Below are positions 46,349 to 55,529 of a stretch of 64,000 nucleotides of DNA, in pieces (position 1 is the first letter of the stretch; each line of letters begins with the position of its first letter). Position numbers and translations under genes: made by a program. The notes beneath the pieces were generated by a model. The model saw only the letters and a list, made by a program, of their open reading frames with translations. It was not told where the DNA came from and searched no databases. This DNA is from Maribacter algarum (ex Lu et al. 2025) (nom. illeg.) (GTDB lineage Bacteria; Bacteroidota; Bacteroidia; Flavobacteriales; Flavobacteriaceae), in assembly GCA_947495915.1 (NCBI GenBank), contig CANMAW010000001.1, positions 62,001 to 126,000 on the forward strand. The letters are read 5' to 3'.

Positions 46349-47878
46349 ATGCCAGATATCAAAGGAAAGTTAGGAATTGAAGAATTCTATAACGTTATTT
46401 TTAAAGAAGAAACCGTAACCGTAGCCGATGAAGTATTTCAAACGGTAGAGCAGAGTTTTGAATTTCTCAAGAATTTTTCAAAGAACAAAGTGATATATGG
46501 AGTGAATACGGGTTTTGGCCCCATGGCTCAATATAAAATTAAAGATTCGGAAGGAAAAAAACTTCAGTACAACCTGATAAGAAGTCACGCTTCAGGTTCT
46601 GGAAACCCTATAGCACCCAAATATGTAAAAGCAGCAATGCTTGCTCGTTTGAATACCTTAAGTTTAGGTAATTCGGGTGTTCATCGATCAGTAATTGAAG
46701 TGATGGCCACTTTGATAAATAAAAATATAATTCCGTTAATTTATGAACATGGCGGTGTAGGTGCCAGTGGTGATTTAGTACAACTAGCGCATCTCGCTTT
46801 GGTATTAATTGGCGAAGGAGAAGTTTTTTACAACGGAAAACGAACTGCAACCAAAGAAGTTTTTAAAAAGGAAGGCATCACACCTATTTCTGTAGAAATA
46901 CGTGAAGGCTTGGCTTTAATAAATGGCACATCAGTTATGACTGGTATCGGTATTGTAAACACCATTTATACCCGTCGCCTTTTAGAATGGATGATTGCCT
47001 GTTCATCTGCCATTAATGAAATTGTTGAAGCCTATGACGATCACCTATCATTTGAACTCAATCTCACCAAAAAACACCAAGGGCAACGCGAAATTGCGCG
47101 TTCAATGCGAAGCCATTTACGAGATAGCACACTAACACGAAAAAGAGAGCATCATTTATATACCAATAAAAGCGAAGTCAAGATTTTCGAAGAAAAAGTT
47201 CAAGAATACTATTCTATTCGTTGTGTACCCCAAATTTTAGGTCCAATTTTAGATACACTCGACACGGTAGAACGTGTAATGATTGAAGAAGTTAATTCTG
47301 CCAACGACAATCCTATTATAGACCTTAAGAAACAACATGTTTATCATGGCGGCAATTTTCATGGTGATTATGTCTCATTAGAAATGGATAAGCTTAAAAT
47401 AGTGGTTGCCAAAATGAGCATGTTGGCAGAGCGGCAATTGAATTATTTAATGAATTCAAAGCTCAACGACATTTTACCCCCGTTTGTAAATTTGGGTGAA
47501 TTAGGTTTAAATTTCGGAATGCAAGGTGTACAATTTACAGCCACCTCAACTACTGCTGAAAATCAAATGCTATCTAACCCTATGTACGTGCATAGTATTC
47601 CCAACAACAATGACAATCAAGATATTGTAAGTATGGGTACTAATGCTGCATTGATAACTAAAAAAGTTATTGAAAATGCTTTTGAAGTAATGGCCATCGA
47701 AATGATTACTATCGTTCAGGCCATTGAGTATCTTAAAGTTCAAGATAAAGTATCATCAAAAACAAAAAGTATGTATGATGCTGTTCGCAATATAGTTCCC
47801 CCATTCAAAGAAGATTTGGTAATGTATCCTTTTGTGAATGAAGTTAAAAACTATATTATAAATCATGAAAACAAGTAA
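46349..47878 (+). CDS. Aromatic amino acid ammonia-lyase, probably tyrosine ammonia-lyase
   Basis: Deaminates tyrosine to p-coumarate, the aryl starter of the polyene. The MIO cofactor forms from A139-S140-G141 in the GGVGASGDLVQ stretch; the catalytic Tyr loop is IYGVNTGFG (49-57). The selectivity pair is S79-H80 in LIRSHASG. From memory, the well-studied F. johnsoniae tyrosine ammonia-lyase has the same LIRSH stretch and very similar sequence throughout (NPMYVHSIPNNNDNQD, HVYHGGNFHGDY), so TAL is favoured over histidine ammonia-lyase; no hut genes are adjacent. The length of 509 residues is normal. Confidence 0.88.
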   Translation: MPDIKGKLGIEEFYNVIFKEETVTVADEVFQTVEQSFEFLKNFSKNKVIYGVNTGFGPMAQYKIKDSEGKKLQYNLIRSHASGSGNPIAPKYVKAAMLARLNTLSLGNSGVHRSVIEVMATLINKNIIPLIYEHGGVGASGDLVQLAHLALVLIGEGEVFYNGKRTATKEVFKKEGITPISVEIREGLALINGTSVMTGIGIVNTIYTRRLLEWMIACSSAINEIVEAYDDHLSFELNLTKKHQGQREIARSMRSHLRDSTLTRKREHHLYTNKSEVKIFEEKVQEYYSIRCVPQILGPILDTLDTVERVMIEEVNSANDNPIIDLKKQHVYHGGNFHGDYVSLEMDKLKIVVAKMSMLAERQLNYLMNSKLNDILPPFVNLGELGLNFGMQGVQFTATSTTAENQMLSNPMYVHSIPNNNDNQDIVSMGTNAALITKKVIENAFEVMAIEMITIVQAIEYLKVQDKVSSKTKSMYDAVRNIVPPFKEDLVMYPFVNEVKNYIINHENK

Positions 47879-47882
47879 AATT

Positions 47883-49010
47883 ATGTACTCAAAATTAACC
47901 GTAGTTTTAAGTCTATTTTTAGTTTCCTTTTTATCATTTAGTCAAGAATTAGCGCTAGTAAAAGAAGGCGGAAAAGCTGGCTATATTGACAAATCGGGCA
48001 ACTATGTAATAGAGGCTCAATTTGACAATGCAAAAAGCTTTTCAGATGGTTTGGCAGCTATTGAAAAAGACAAAAAATGGGGTTTTATAAACCCCTCTGG
48101 TGAGATAGTTATTCCTGTTGAGTATGACAAGGTTAAATACTTCAATTCAGGGCTAGCTGTAGTATTGAAAGATGATGTATGGCAATATATAAATAAATCA
48201 GGAACGAAAGTAGAAACCCCAACATCAGATAAGTATTTTGATTTCAATGATGGTGTTGCCTTTTACAAAGCAAATGATAAAATAGGCCTTATTGGGTCAG
48301 ATGGTAAGGTAATTCTAGAACCCACTTATGACAATATCAAAAAATTTCGAAATGGCTATGCCAAAGTAAAACAAGGCGATCTTTGGGGAATGATTGATAA
48401 AACTGGAAAATTAATTATTCCTGCCGAATATACGGCAATTGGTAACGAACATACCCCTGCAGGAGTTGATGCAAGAAAAGGAGAGGCATTTGGAATCATT
48501 TCTAACAACACTTTTCATGTTATCGAAGGTGCCGACAAAGTTTGGGGCTTTAAAGGTGATGCAAAATTAGCATACGCTAGAAAAGATAAAAAAATAGGTT
48601 TTGTTAATAGTAATGGAAAATGGGTTATTCAACCTTCTTTTGATAAAGCCCGTGCCTTTGTTGACGGCCTCGCACCCGTTGCTAAGGGCAAAACATGGGG
48701 TTATATTAATGATCAAGGTGAAATGACCATAGCCTCATCATACAGAGATGCTGAAATATTTTCAGAAGGAATGGCCCCGGTGAAAGAAAAAAAATGGGGT
48801 TTTATTGATAAAACTGGAAAACTAATTATTCCTATGGAATATGATATTACCGCAGGATTTGCTTTCTTGGCAGGAAAGGACACTAAAGGCTTTATAAATG
48901 GATTAGCACGAGTAAAATCTAAAAAAGGCTGGGGGTTTTTAGATACCTCAGGAAATTTATTAGGAAACAAGTGGTTCGAAAATGCCGAACCTTTTGTTAC
49001 CATAAAATAA
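47883..49010 (+). CDS. Secreted WG-repeat protein
   Basis: About 375 residues with a signal peptide (LTVVLSLFLVSFLSFSQ) and about eight WG repeats, each with a GYID/WGFI-x-x-x-G-x-x-V/I-I-x-P core (e.g. KWGFINPSGEIVIP, WGMIDKTGKLIIP, WGFIDKTGKLIIP). Such repeats form beta-rich surface or periplasmic proteins with unknown ligands. ATG at 47883 is four bases after the lyase stop; an alternative ATG at 47865 overlaps that gene by 14 bases. It sits inside the pigment operon although no biosynthetic role is known. Confidence 0.85.
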   Translation: MYSKLTVVLSLFLVSFLSFSQELALVKEGGKAGYIDKSGNYVIEAQFDNAKSFSDGLAAIEKDKKWGFINPSGEIVIPVEYDKVKYFNSGLAVVLKDDVWQYINKSGTKVETPTSDKYFDFNDGVAFYKANDKIGLIGSDGKVILEPTYDNIKKFRNGYAKVKQGDLWGMIDKTGKLIIPAEYTAIGNEHTPAGVDARKGEAFGIISNNTFHVIEGADKVWGFKGDAKLAYARKDKKIGFVNSNGKWVIQPSFDKARAFVDGLAPVAKGKTWGYINDQGEMTIASSYRDAEIFSEGMAPVKEKKWGFIDKTGKLIIPMEYDITAGFAFLAGKDTKGFINGLARVKSKKGWGFLDTSGNLLGNKWFENAEPFVTIK

Positions 49011-49027
49011 AGAGTTCATACCATTAT

Positions 49028-49780
49028 ATGACAGAGAAAAAAGAAAAGAAAAAGTGTGCTCTTATTACAGGAGGATCTCGTGGAATTGGAAGAGCAATCT
49101 GCATTCAACTTGCAAATGATTCTGACTACCATATTATTATTAATTACAACAACAATAAAGAAGCAGCGCTCGAAACCTTACAAGAAGTAAAAAATGCAGG
49201 TGCATCAGGAGAAATCATTCAATTCAATGTTGTAGATGAAGATGCTGTAAAATCTGCTTTAACAACTTGGGAGGAGGCCAACCCAAATACAATTATAGAA
49301 GCCGTTGTAAATAATGCAGGTATAACCAAAGACGGACTATTCATGTGGATGCCAAAAGAAGATTGGTCTTCTGTTATTAGCACCAGTCTCGATGGTTTCT
49401 TTAATGTTACCAACCATTTAATTCAAAAGCTACTGGTCAATAAATATGGCAGAATTGTAAATATGGTCTCCGTTTCCGGATTAAAAGGCACTCCAGGTCA
49501 AACCAACTATTCGGCAGCGAAAGGAGCTGTGATTGCCGCTACCAAAGCGCTTGCACAAGAGGTTGCCAAAAGAAACGTAACGGTAAATGCTGTCGCTCCT
49601 GGGTTTATTAGAACTGATATGACCAGTGAGCTTAATGAAAAGGAACTTAAATCGATGATACCTGCAAATCGATTTGGTGAAGCCGAAGAAGTGGCACATG
49701 CCGTTTCTTTTCTAATTTCAAAAAAAGCATCATATATTACAGGCGAAACCATAAATATCAATGGTGGTATTTATTCTTAA
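49028..49780 (+). CDS. fabG: 3-oxoacyl-ACP reductase (FabG-like SDR)
   Basis: Reduces the beta-keto group of ACP-bound polyene or fatty intermediates with NADPH. From the ATG at 49028 the protein has 250 residues; the cofactor loop is GGSRGIG (15-21), NNAG is near 95-98, the catalytic Ser is around 148-150, and Y161-SAA-K165 completes the active site. The open frame extends 19 codons upstream into the previous gene, but that part is not family-like. Followed after 21 bases by the first ketosynthase. Confidence 0.92.
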   Translation: MTEKKEKKKCALITGGSRGIGRAICIQLANDSDYHIIINYNNNKEAALETLQEVKNAGASGEIIQFNVVDEDAVKSALTTWEEANPNTIIEAVVNNAGITKDGLFMWMPKEDWSSVISTSLDGFFNVTNHLIQKLLVNKYGRIVNMVSVSGLKGTPGQTNYSAAKGAVIAATKALAQEVAKRNVTVNAVAPGFIRTDMTSELNEKELKSMIPANRFGEAEEVAHAVSFLISKKASYITGETININGGIYS

Positions 49781-49801
49781 AACTAACGATACGAAGGGCA
49801 A

Positions 49802-51022
49802 ATGAAAAGAGTCGTTATTACAGGTATGGGTATTTATTCTTGCATAGGAAAAAACCTAGCAGAAGTTAAAGACTCATTATATGAAGGTAAATCAGGAATC
49901 ATTTTTGATCAAGAACGATTAGATTTTGGTTACAGATCTCCGTTTACTGGCATGGTTGAAGAACCTAATTTAAAAGCACACCTATCGCGAAGACAAAGAT
50001 TAAGTTTAGGTGAAGAAGCTGCTTATGCTTTTGCGGCAACGCAAGAAGCCCTCGATAATGCCAAAATTGATCAATCCTTTTTAGATAAAAACGAAGTTGG
50101 TATTATTTATGGTAATGATAGTACTGCAAAATCGACTGTTGATTCAATTGATAAAATCAAAGAGAAAGGTGATACTACTTTAGTAGGCTCAGGCGCTGTA
50201 TTTAAAGCAATGAATTCAACAGTGACCATGAATTTGTCTACTATTTTCAAACTAAAAGGGGTTAATTTTACAATTAGTGCTGCTTGCGCTAGCGGTTCTC
50301 ACTCCATTGGCACAGCATATCATCTTATTAAAAGTGGCTTACAAGACTGCATAATAACCGGCGGTTCACAAGAAATTAACAAAGTAGCTATGGCTTCTTT
50401 TGATGGCTTAGGCGTTTTTGCAACCGGAAGCCTTGATGCCACTAAAGCTTCAAGACCTTTTGATCAAGACCGAAATGGATTAGTACCAAGCGGTGGTGCT
50501 GCGACGGTAATACTTGAAAGTTACGAGTCTGCTGTTAAACGAGGCGCCCCAATTTTAGGAGAGATTATTGGATATGGATTTTCTTCAAACGGCGAACATA
50601 TTTCTACTCCTAATGTTTCAGGGCCTTCAAGAGCTATGCTAAAAGCCTTAGAACAGGCACAAATAAAAGCATCAAAAATTGACTATGTCAATGCGCACGC
50701 CACTTCTACTCCGGTAGGAGATGCCAATGAAGCCAAAGCTATTTATGAAGTTTTTGGCGCATCAAATCCGCCAGTAAGTTCAACCAAATCAATGACCGGG
50801 CATGAGTGTTGGATGGCAGGAGCTAGTGAAATAGTTTATTCCATGTTGATGATGCAACATTCCTTTGTCGCACCTAACATTAACTTAGATAATCCTGATG
50901 AAGACTCAAAAAAGCTAAACTTAATTTCTCAGACATTAAATAAAAAAATTGATGTATTTTTGTCAAATTCTTTTGGATTTGGCGGCACCAATTCTGCCCT
51001 GATTATTAAAAGTGTTTCGTGA
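49802..51022 (+). CDS. Beta-ketoacyl-ACP synthase (KAS I/II type)
   Basis: Condensing enzyme of 406 residues with an intact Cys-His-His site: C162 in ISAACASGSHSIG, His near 299 in VNAHATSTPVGD, and His near 335 in SMTGHECWMAG. It resembles FabB/FabF-type synthases of aryl-polyene and dialkylresorcinol clusters. It overlaps or abuts the ACP gene (stop at 51022, ACP ATG at 51025). It may serve the dialkylresorcinol branch, given its position before darA/darB, or the polyene branch; sequence does not decide. Confidence 0.9.
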   Translation: MKRVVITGMGIYSCIGKNLAEVKDSLYEGKSGIIFDQERLDFGYRSPFTGMVEEPNLKAHLSRRQRLSLGEEAAYAFAATQEALDNAKIDQSFLDKNEVGIIYGNDSTAKSTVDSIDKIKEKGDTTLVGSGAVFKAMNSTVTMNLSTIFKLKGVNFTISAACASGSHSIGTAYHLIKSGLQDCIITGGSQEINKVAMASFDGLGVFATGSLDATKASRPFDQDRNGLVPSGGAATVILESYESAVKRGAPILGEIIGYGFSSNGEHISTPNVSGPSRAMLKALEQAQIKASKIDYVNAHATSTPVGDANEAKAIYEVFGASNPPVSSTKSMTGHECWMAGASEIVYSMLMMQHSFVAPNINLDNPDEDSKKLNLISQTLNKKIDVFLSNSFGFGGTNSALIIKSVS

Positions 51023-51024
51023 TA

Positions 51025-51267
51025 ATGACCAAACAAGATATTGTAGAAAAAATCAATGACTTTCTCATTGATGAATTTGAAGTTGAAGAAGATGATATTG
51101 CATCAGATGCAAACCTAAAAGAGACCCTTGGTCTTGATAGTTTAGATTTTGTTGATTTAGTCGTTGCTGTTGAAAGTAATTTCGGAGTAAAACTCGTGGG
51201 TGAAGACTTTGTCAATGTTCTAACACTTCAAAACTTTTATGACTTGATTGAAAAGAAAGTAGGTTAA
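51025..51267 (+). CDS. Acyl carrier protein 1
   Basis: An 80-residue acidic carrier protein. The phosphopantetheine site is S39 in the LGLDSLDFVDL stretch. ATG at 51025 is preferred over the GTG two codons upstream that overlaps the ketosynthase stop. It carries growing chains for cluster ketosynthases. A second, different ACP is at 61852. Confidence 0.93.
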   Translation: MTKQDIVEKINDFLIDEFEVEEDDIASDANLKETLGLDSLDFVDLVVAVESNFGVKLVGEDFVNVLTLQNFYDLIEKKVG

Positions 51268-51289
51268 TCCATTTTTTAAAAATAAAAAA

Positions 51290-52174
51290 ATGGCTGAATG
51301 GGAAGGCAAATCTAGAGGCACACTTTTAGGGTATAAAATTTATATCTTTTTTCTTCGAAATTTTGGCATTGGCACTTCTTATCTAGTGCTGCGATTCGTT
51401 ATTTTTTACTACGTTTTATTTTCACCACGTAGCAACAAAGACACTTATTATTATTTTAGAAAACGACACCAACTCTCTAGATATAAAAGCGTCATAAATA
51501 TCTATAAAAGCTATTATACTTTTGGTCAAACCCTTACCGATAAAATTGCAATATCAACAGGTCTAAAAGACAAATTCACCTACGCCCACAATGGCATCGA
51601 GCATATTGACAATCTACTTCAAAAAAATCAAGGTGGTATTCTCATAAGCGGTCATATTGGTAATTTTGAAATTTCACACTATTTTTTAGAAGATCGCTAC
51701 TCTATTTCTAAAATTAGTATGGTAACCACTATGGCTGAACATGCCAACATTCAAGAATATATGGAACGTATTTCTATGAAATCACATTTAAAGTTTATAG
51801 TGGTTCAAGAAGATATGTCACATATTTTTGAAATTCACAAAGCTATTGATGAAGGCGGATTAGTAGTTTTTACAGGAGATCGATATATGCCAGGAAGTAA
51901 AGTTTTAAATGAAATATTCCTAGGTAAAGCAGCTAGCTTTCCTGCAGGGCCATATGTACTTGCATCACGTTTAAAAATGCCAGTACTCTTTGTTTATTTT
52001 ATGAAAGGAAAAAACAGAAAGTATGACCTTTATGCAACTACCGCAGAATTTAAAGCACGTGACGCTCAAGGTCTTTTAAAGGAGTACACCAACAGTATGG
52101 AAGAAATTTTAAAAAAATATCCTCTGCAATGGTTTAATTATTACGACTTTTGGAAAGACAGAGCAAAGCAATGA
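51290..52174 (+). CDS. LpxL/HtrB-like acyltransferase
   Basis: A 294-residue membrane-associated acyltransferase. The H-x4-E catalytic motif is H122-IGNF-E127, the pattern of lipid A late acyltransferases; TGDRYMPGS near 206 is the second family motif. An N-terminal hydrophobic stretch (about 27-44) anchors it in the inner membrane. In aryl-polyene clusters such enzymes are thought to attach the polyene to a lipid or other acceptor. It is therefore one of two candidates, with the BtrH-like protein, for joining the polyene acid to the dialkylresorcinol. Its stop overlaps the darA start by four bases. Confidence 0.85.
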   Translation: MAEWEGKSRGTLLGYKIYIFFLRNFGIGTSYLVLRFVIFYYVLFSPRSNKDTYYYFRKRHQLSRYKSVINIYKSYYTFGQTLTDKIAISTGLKDKFTYAHNGIEHIDNLLQKNQGGILISGHIGNFEISHYFLEDRYSISKISMVTTMAEHANIQEYMERISMKSHLKFIVVQEDMSHIFEIHKAIDEGGLVVFTGDRYMPGSKVLNEIFLGKAASFPAGPYVLASRLKMPVLFVYFMKGKNRKYDLYATTAEFKARDAQGLLKEYTNSMEEILKKYPLQWFNYYDFWKDRAKQ

Positions 52175-53091
52175 AAGAAGTATTAGTTGTTTACTATTCT
52201 CAGACGGGGCAACTCTTTGATATTCTCAAAAATGTAGTTTCTACTATTGTTGACGAGAATACCAAAATCACTTATTTTGAAATAATTCCAGAAAAACCTT
52301 TTGATTTTCCGTGGAATAAGAATACGTTTTTTGACTGCTTTCCTGAATCATTCTTACAAATTCCAGCTCCATTTAAAGCTCCTTCCGAAGAAATTCTAAA
52401 TAAAAAATATGACTTGGTTCTTTTAGGTCATCAGGTGTGGTACCTCACCCCTTCCATTCCTTTAAACTCTTTTCTTAAATCAGAATACGCCAAAAAAATA
52501 CTGAAAAATACACCTGTAATTACAATAATAGGTGCAAGAAACATGTGGATTATGGCTCAAGAGAAAGTTAAAAAACTACTCGTGTCTTGCGAAGCAAAAC
52601 TAGTTGGCAATATTGCATTAGTTGACCGTCACATCAATCACATTAGTGTTATCACTATTGTTCATTGGATGATGAAAGGAAAAAAAGATAAATTATGGGG
52701 TATATTTCCAAAACCAGGTGTATCAGAAAAAGATATCAGAAATGCCTCTAAATTTGGTCACATTATTAAGCAAGATCTCGCTGTAGAAGATTTTTCTTCT
52801 CTTCAAGACAAACTTCTTAAAGCTAATGCTGTTGTCATAAAACCGTTTTTAGTGTTAGCAGACCAACGAGCCAACATTCTATTTTCAAAATGGGCAAATT
52901 TAATTATCAAAAAAGGACCTTCAGGAGATCAAAAACGTAAAAAATGGTTGGTACTTTTTAATTATTATTTGTTATTTGCTATTTGGGTCATCGCTCCCAT
53001 AGTTTTTATTGTATTTTTGATGACCTATATACCCATGTACAAGAAAGTGAATAGAGAGAAAAAGTATTATTCATCTGTTCATCTAAAGTAG
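52171..53091 (+). CDS. darA: DarA, dialkylresorcinol-forming enzyme
   Basis: About 306 residues. The N-terminus (VLVVYYSQTGQ) is flavodoxin-like, the middle has GHQVWYLTPSIPLN, and the C-terminus carries a transmembrane helix (about 270-294). Proteins of this type in flexirubin and dialkylresorcinol loci are called the dialkylresorcinol condensing enzyme; together with DarB they join two beta-keto acyl units and cyclise them. ATG at 52171 (ATGA overlap with the preceding stop) is chosen over the longer frame beginning at 52150. Confidence 0.85.
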   Translation: MKEVLVVYYSQTGQLFDILKNVVSTIVDENTKITYFEIIPEKPFDFPWNKNTFFDCFPESFLQIPAPFKAPSEEILNKKYDLVLLGHQVWYLTPSIPLNSFLKSEYAKKILKNTPVITIIGARNMWIMAQEKVKKLLVSCEAKLVGNIALVDRHINHISVITIVHWMMKGKKDKLWGIFPKPGVSEKDIRNASKFGHIIKQDLAVEDFSSLQDKLLKANAVVIKPFLVLADQRANILFSKWANLIIKKGPSGDQKRKKWLVLFNYYLLFAIWVIAPIVFIVFLMTYIPMYKKVNREKKYYSSVHLK

Positions 53092-53096
53092 AATTA

Positions 53097-54230
53097 ATGA
53101 AAGAAGTTTACATTACAAGAGTATCTAAATTTTTACCAAACGATGCTGTTGAAAATGATCAAATAGAAGAACGTTTAGGTCTTATTAACGGAAAACCGTC
53201 TAGGGCAAAGAACATTGTTCTACGTAGCAATAAAATCAAAAGCCGTTATTATGCAATTGGTAAAAATGGGGCTTTAACACATAACAATACTCAATTAACT
53301 TCTGAGGCCATTAAAGCACTTTGTGATAATGATTTTAAAGCAGACGACATTCAACTATTATCATGTGGAACCTCAACACCTGATCAATTATTACCAGCCC
53401 ATGCTTCTATGGTTCATGGTGAACTAAAAGGAGGAAATATGGAGGTAAATTCTGCTTCTGGTGTTTGTTGTGCTGGCATGAACGCTCTCAAGTATGGCTA
53501 CTTGTCGGTAATGACTGAACAAGTTTCAAATGCTGTTTGCTCAGGCTCTGAAAGAGTGTCTACTTGGATAAAATCTGACGCTTATGAAGATGAAATTGCC
53601 CATCTGTCAGATTTAGAAAATCATCCGATATTAGCATTTAACAAAGATTTTTTACGGTGGATGCTTTCTGATGGAGCTGGTGCCATGTTGCTTGAAAATG
53701 AACCTAAGGGAAAATTTCCGTTGAAAATTGAGTGGATGGAAGGCTTTTCATATGCCTACGAAATGGAAACTTGCATGTATGCAGGCGGTGAAAAAAGAAA
53801 AGATGGAAGCATGAAACCCTGGAGTGAATACTCACCAAGTGACTGGAGTAAAGAATCTGTTTTCGCCATTAAACAAGACACCAAACTTTTAGGAGATCAT
53901 ATTTTAACTAAAGGGGTAGATAGTCTTAAAAAAGCCATTTCTAAAAATGGGGTTAAACCAGAAAATATCACTTACTACCTTCCTCATATTTCATCTTACT
54001 TTTTTAAAGATGGATTATATGAAGAAATGAAGAAACAAGGTGTCAATATTCCTCTTGAAAATTGGTTTTTAAATCTTGATCGAGTTGGCAATATTGGCTC
54101 TGCATCAATTTATGTGATGCTAGAAGAATTAGTAAATTCAGGTCAACTTAAAAAAGGAGATCGTATTTTATTATCGGTACCTGAAAGTGCACGTTTTTCA
54201 TATACATACGCCTATTTAACGGTATGCTAA
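53097..54230 (+). CDS. darB: DarB, ketosynthase III-like dialkylresorcinol synthase
   Basis: A 377-residue thiolase-fold enzyme of the FabH group. The nucleophile is probably C125 in SASGVCCAGMNAL (C124 is adjacent); the late stretch YYLPHISSYF supplies His and LDRVGNIGSASIYV the Asn-Gly region. It condenses the acyl partners from which DarA forms the resorcinol ring. It starts five bases after darA and is followed without gap by the first dehydratase (TAA then ATG), indicating one transcript. Confidence 0.88.
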   Translation: MKEVYITRVSKFLPNDAVENDQIEERLGLINGKPSRAKNIVLRSNKIKSRYYAIGKNGALTHNNTQLTSEAIKALCDNDFKADDIQLLSCGTSTPDQLLPAHASMVHGELKGGNMEVNSASGVCCAGMNALKYGYLSVMTEQVSNAVCSGSERVSTWIKSDAYEDEIAHLSDLENHPILAFNKDFLRWMLSDGAGAMLLENEPKGKFPLKIEWMEGFSYAYEMETCMYAGGEKRKDGSMKPWSEYSPSDWSKESVFAIKQDTKLLGDHILTKGVDSLKKAISKNGVKPENITYYLPHISSYFFKDGLYEEMKKQGVNIPLENWFLNLDRVGNIGSASIYVMLEELVNSGQLKKGDRILLSVPESARFSYTYAYLTVC

Positions 54231-54668
54231 ATGAATTTATTGAAAAGTGAAATATCTGATTCTGGCTTTATAAGTACGCTTATACCACAGAAAAGACCAT
54301 TTGTAATGGTTGACAAACTGATTCATTTTTCTGAAAAAAAAATCATTTCTGAGTTTACCATTCCTGCTGGCAACATTTTCATTAAAGATGATAAATTTTG
54401 TGAACCTGGGCTCATTGAGAACATGGCACAAACTATAGCTTTACATACAGGCTATAAATACTTTTTAGAACAGAAACCTGCACCGACCGGTTATATTGGA
54501 GCAATTAAAAAAGCAGAAATTTTCAAACTACCAAATTACTCAGAAACGCTACAAACATCAGTAGAAATTTTACACGATATCATGGGCGTAACCTTAATTC
54601 AAGCAAAAGTCACCTGTAATGAATTATTAATTGCCCAAAGTGAAATGAAAACCGCCTTAGCTCAATAA
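54231..54668 (+). CDS. FabZ-like 3-hydroxyacyl-ACP dehydratase 1 (hotdog fold)
   Basis: A 145-residue hotdog protein: IPQKRPFVMVDKL corresponds to the FabZ start, and EPGLIENMAQTIALHTG to the central helix with the catalytic acid (E in LIEN). The segment where FabZ has GHFPG with the catalytic His reads DDKFCEPG, so that His is missing. It probably removes water during polyene chain extension, possibly as a partner of the next, similarly altered protein. Starts directly after the darB stop. Confidence 0.82.
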   Translation: MNLLKSEISDSGFISTLIPQKRPFVMVDKLIHFSEKKIISEFTIPAGNIFIKDDKFCEPGLIENMAQTIALHTGYKYFLEQKPAPTGYIGAIKKAEIFKLPNYSETLQTSVEILHDIMGVTLIQAKVTCNELLIAQSEMKTALAQ

Positions 54669-54669
54669 C

Positions 54670-55128
54670 ATGAGAAAGCCTCGTTATAATATTAATATTG
54701 AGAATTTTCTACCGCATCGTTACCCTATGTTAATGGAGTGCACTACCCCTTATTTAGATGCAAATTCTGTTGAAACTCATTTTAAGATAACCCAAAATTC
54801 GATATTTACCGACCGTAAAGGTAGGTTTACAGAACCCGGACTAATTGAAACCGCAGCCCAAGCTTGCTCAGCAATTACAGGTCAAGACTTTTTTGAAGAC
54901 GACGATTTAGCAGGAGAAGGCAATAAAGTTGTTGGTTACATTAGCGCAATCAAAAAACTAGAAATTAATTTCTTACCAGTAATTGGCGACATATTAATTA
55001 CCAAAGCTTCCTTAATTTCAAGGTTTGACACAGGTGAAATGACCATGTGCACCATTAAATCTTCTACTTTTAGAGGTAATGATTTAGTCATTAATTGTAC
55101 CTTTAATTTTCTAATTCATGAGGTATAG
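54670..55128 (+). CDS. FabZ-like 3-hydroxyacyl-ACP dehydratase 2 (hotdog fold)
   Basis: A 152-residue hotdog protein beginning with IENFLPHRYPMLME, close to the FabZ start, then KGRFTEPGLIETAAQACSAITG. As in the preceding paralogue, the acid in the helix is kept and the GHFPG His is absent; both share the order R/K-F-C/T-E-P-G-L-I-E. One base separates the genes, which points to a heteromeric dehydratase like the pairs in aryl-polyene clusters. Direct evidence for pairing is lacking. Confidence 0.82.
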   Translation: MRKPRYNINIENFLPHRYPMLMECTTPYLDANSVETHFKITQNSIFTDRKGRFTEPGLIETAAQACSAITGQDFFEDDDLAGEGNKVVGYISAIKKLEINFLPVIGDILITKASLISRFDTGEMTMCTIKSSTFRGNDLVINCTFNFLIHEV

Positions 55129-55130
55129 CC

Positions 55131-55529
55131 ATGAAGACCAATGAAGTACCACAAGACAAAAGTCATTTAGAGTCAGTAAGTAGAGAAGTTTATTATGCTG
55201 TTGATGAAAATGGTGAATATAAAAAAGCCCTTAGCTCAGGTTGGGATGTAAAAACTATTGCCCTTGAAAATGCACTTGAAGAAATTGAAAGGCGTGTTCA
55301 AGATGCTAAAACTCGTGTATTAGAAAATAAAACAAGTCCTATAGAATATTATATGGAACTCCATAAAATGGATCTTACGGTATTATCAAGTTATGTAGGC
55401 ATGTGGCAATGGCGCGTTAAACGACATTTTAAACCTTCTGTTTTTAAAAAACTATCTTCTAAAATCTTACAGAAATATGCTGATGTTTTTGAGATTTCTA
55501 TGGAAGAGTTACAACAAATCAAATCATGA
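55131..55529 (+). CDS. Small helical protein of unknown function in the pigment cluster
   Basis: A 132-residue, charged, mostly helical protein with no signal peptide or membrane helix. The central part (ALENALEEIERRVQDAKTRVLEN) may form a coiled coil; the end has WQWRVKRHFKP followed by a Lys-rich helix and the YADVFEISMEELQQIKS tail, which resembles a small helix-turn-helix or adaptor element. It overlaps the BtrH-like gene by four bases (ATGA), so the two are translationally coupled and may act together. No function is recognised. Confidence 0.75.
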   Translation: MKTNEVPQDKSHLESVSREVYYAVDENGEYKKALSSGWDVKTIALENALEEIERRVQDAKTRVLENKTSPIEYYMELHKMDLTVLSSYVGMWQWRVKRHFKPSVFKKLSSKILQKYADVFEISMEELQQIKS

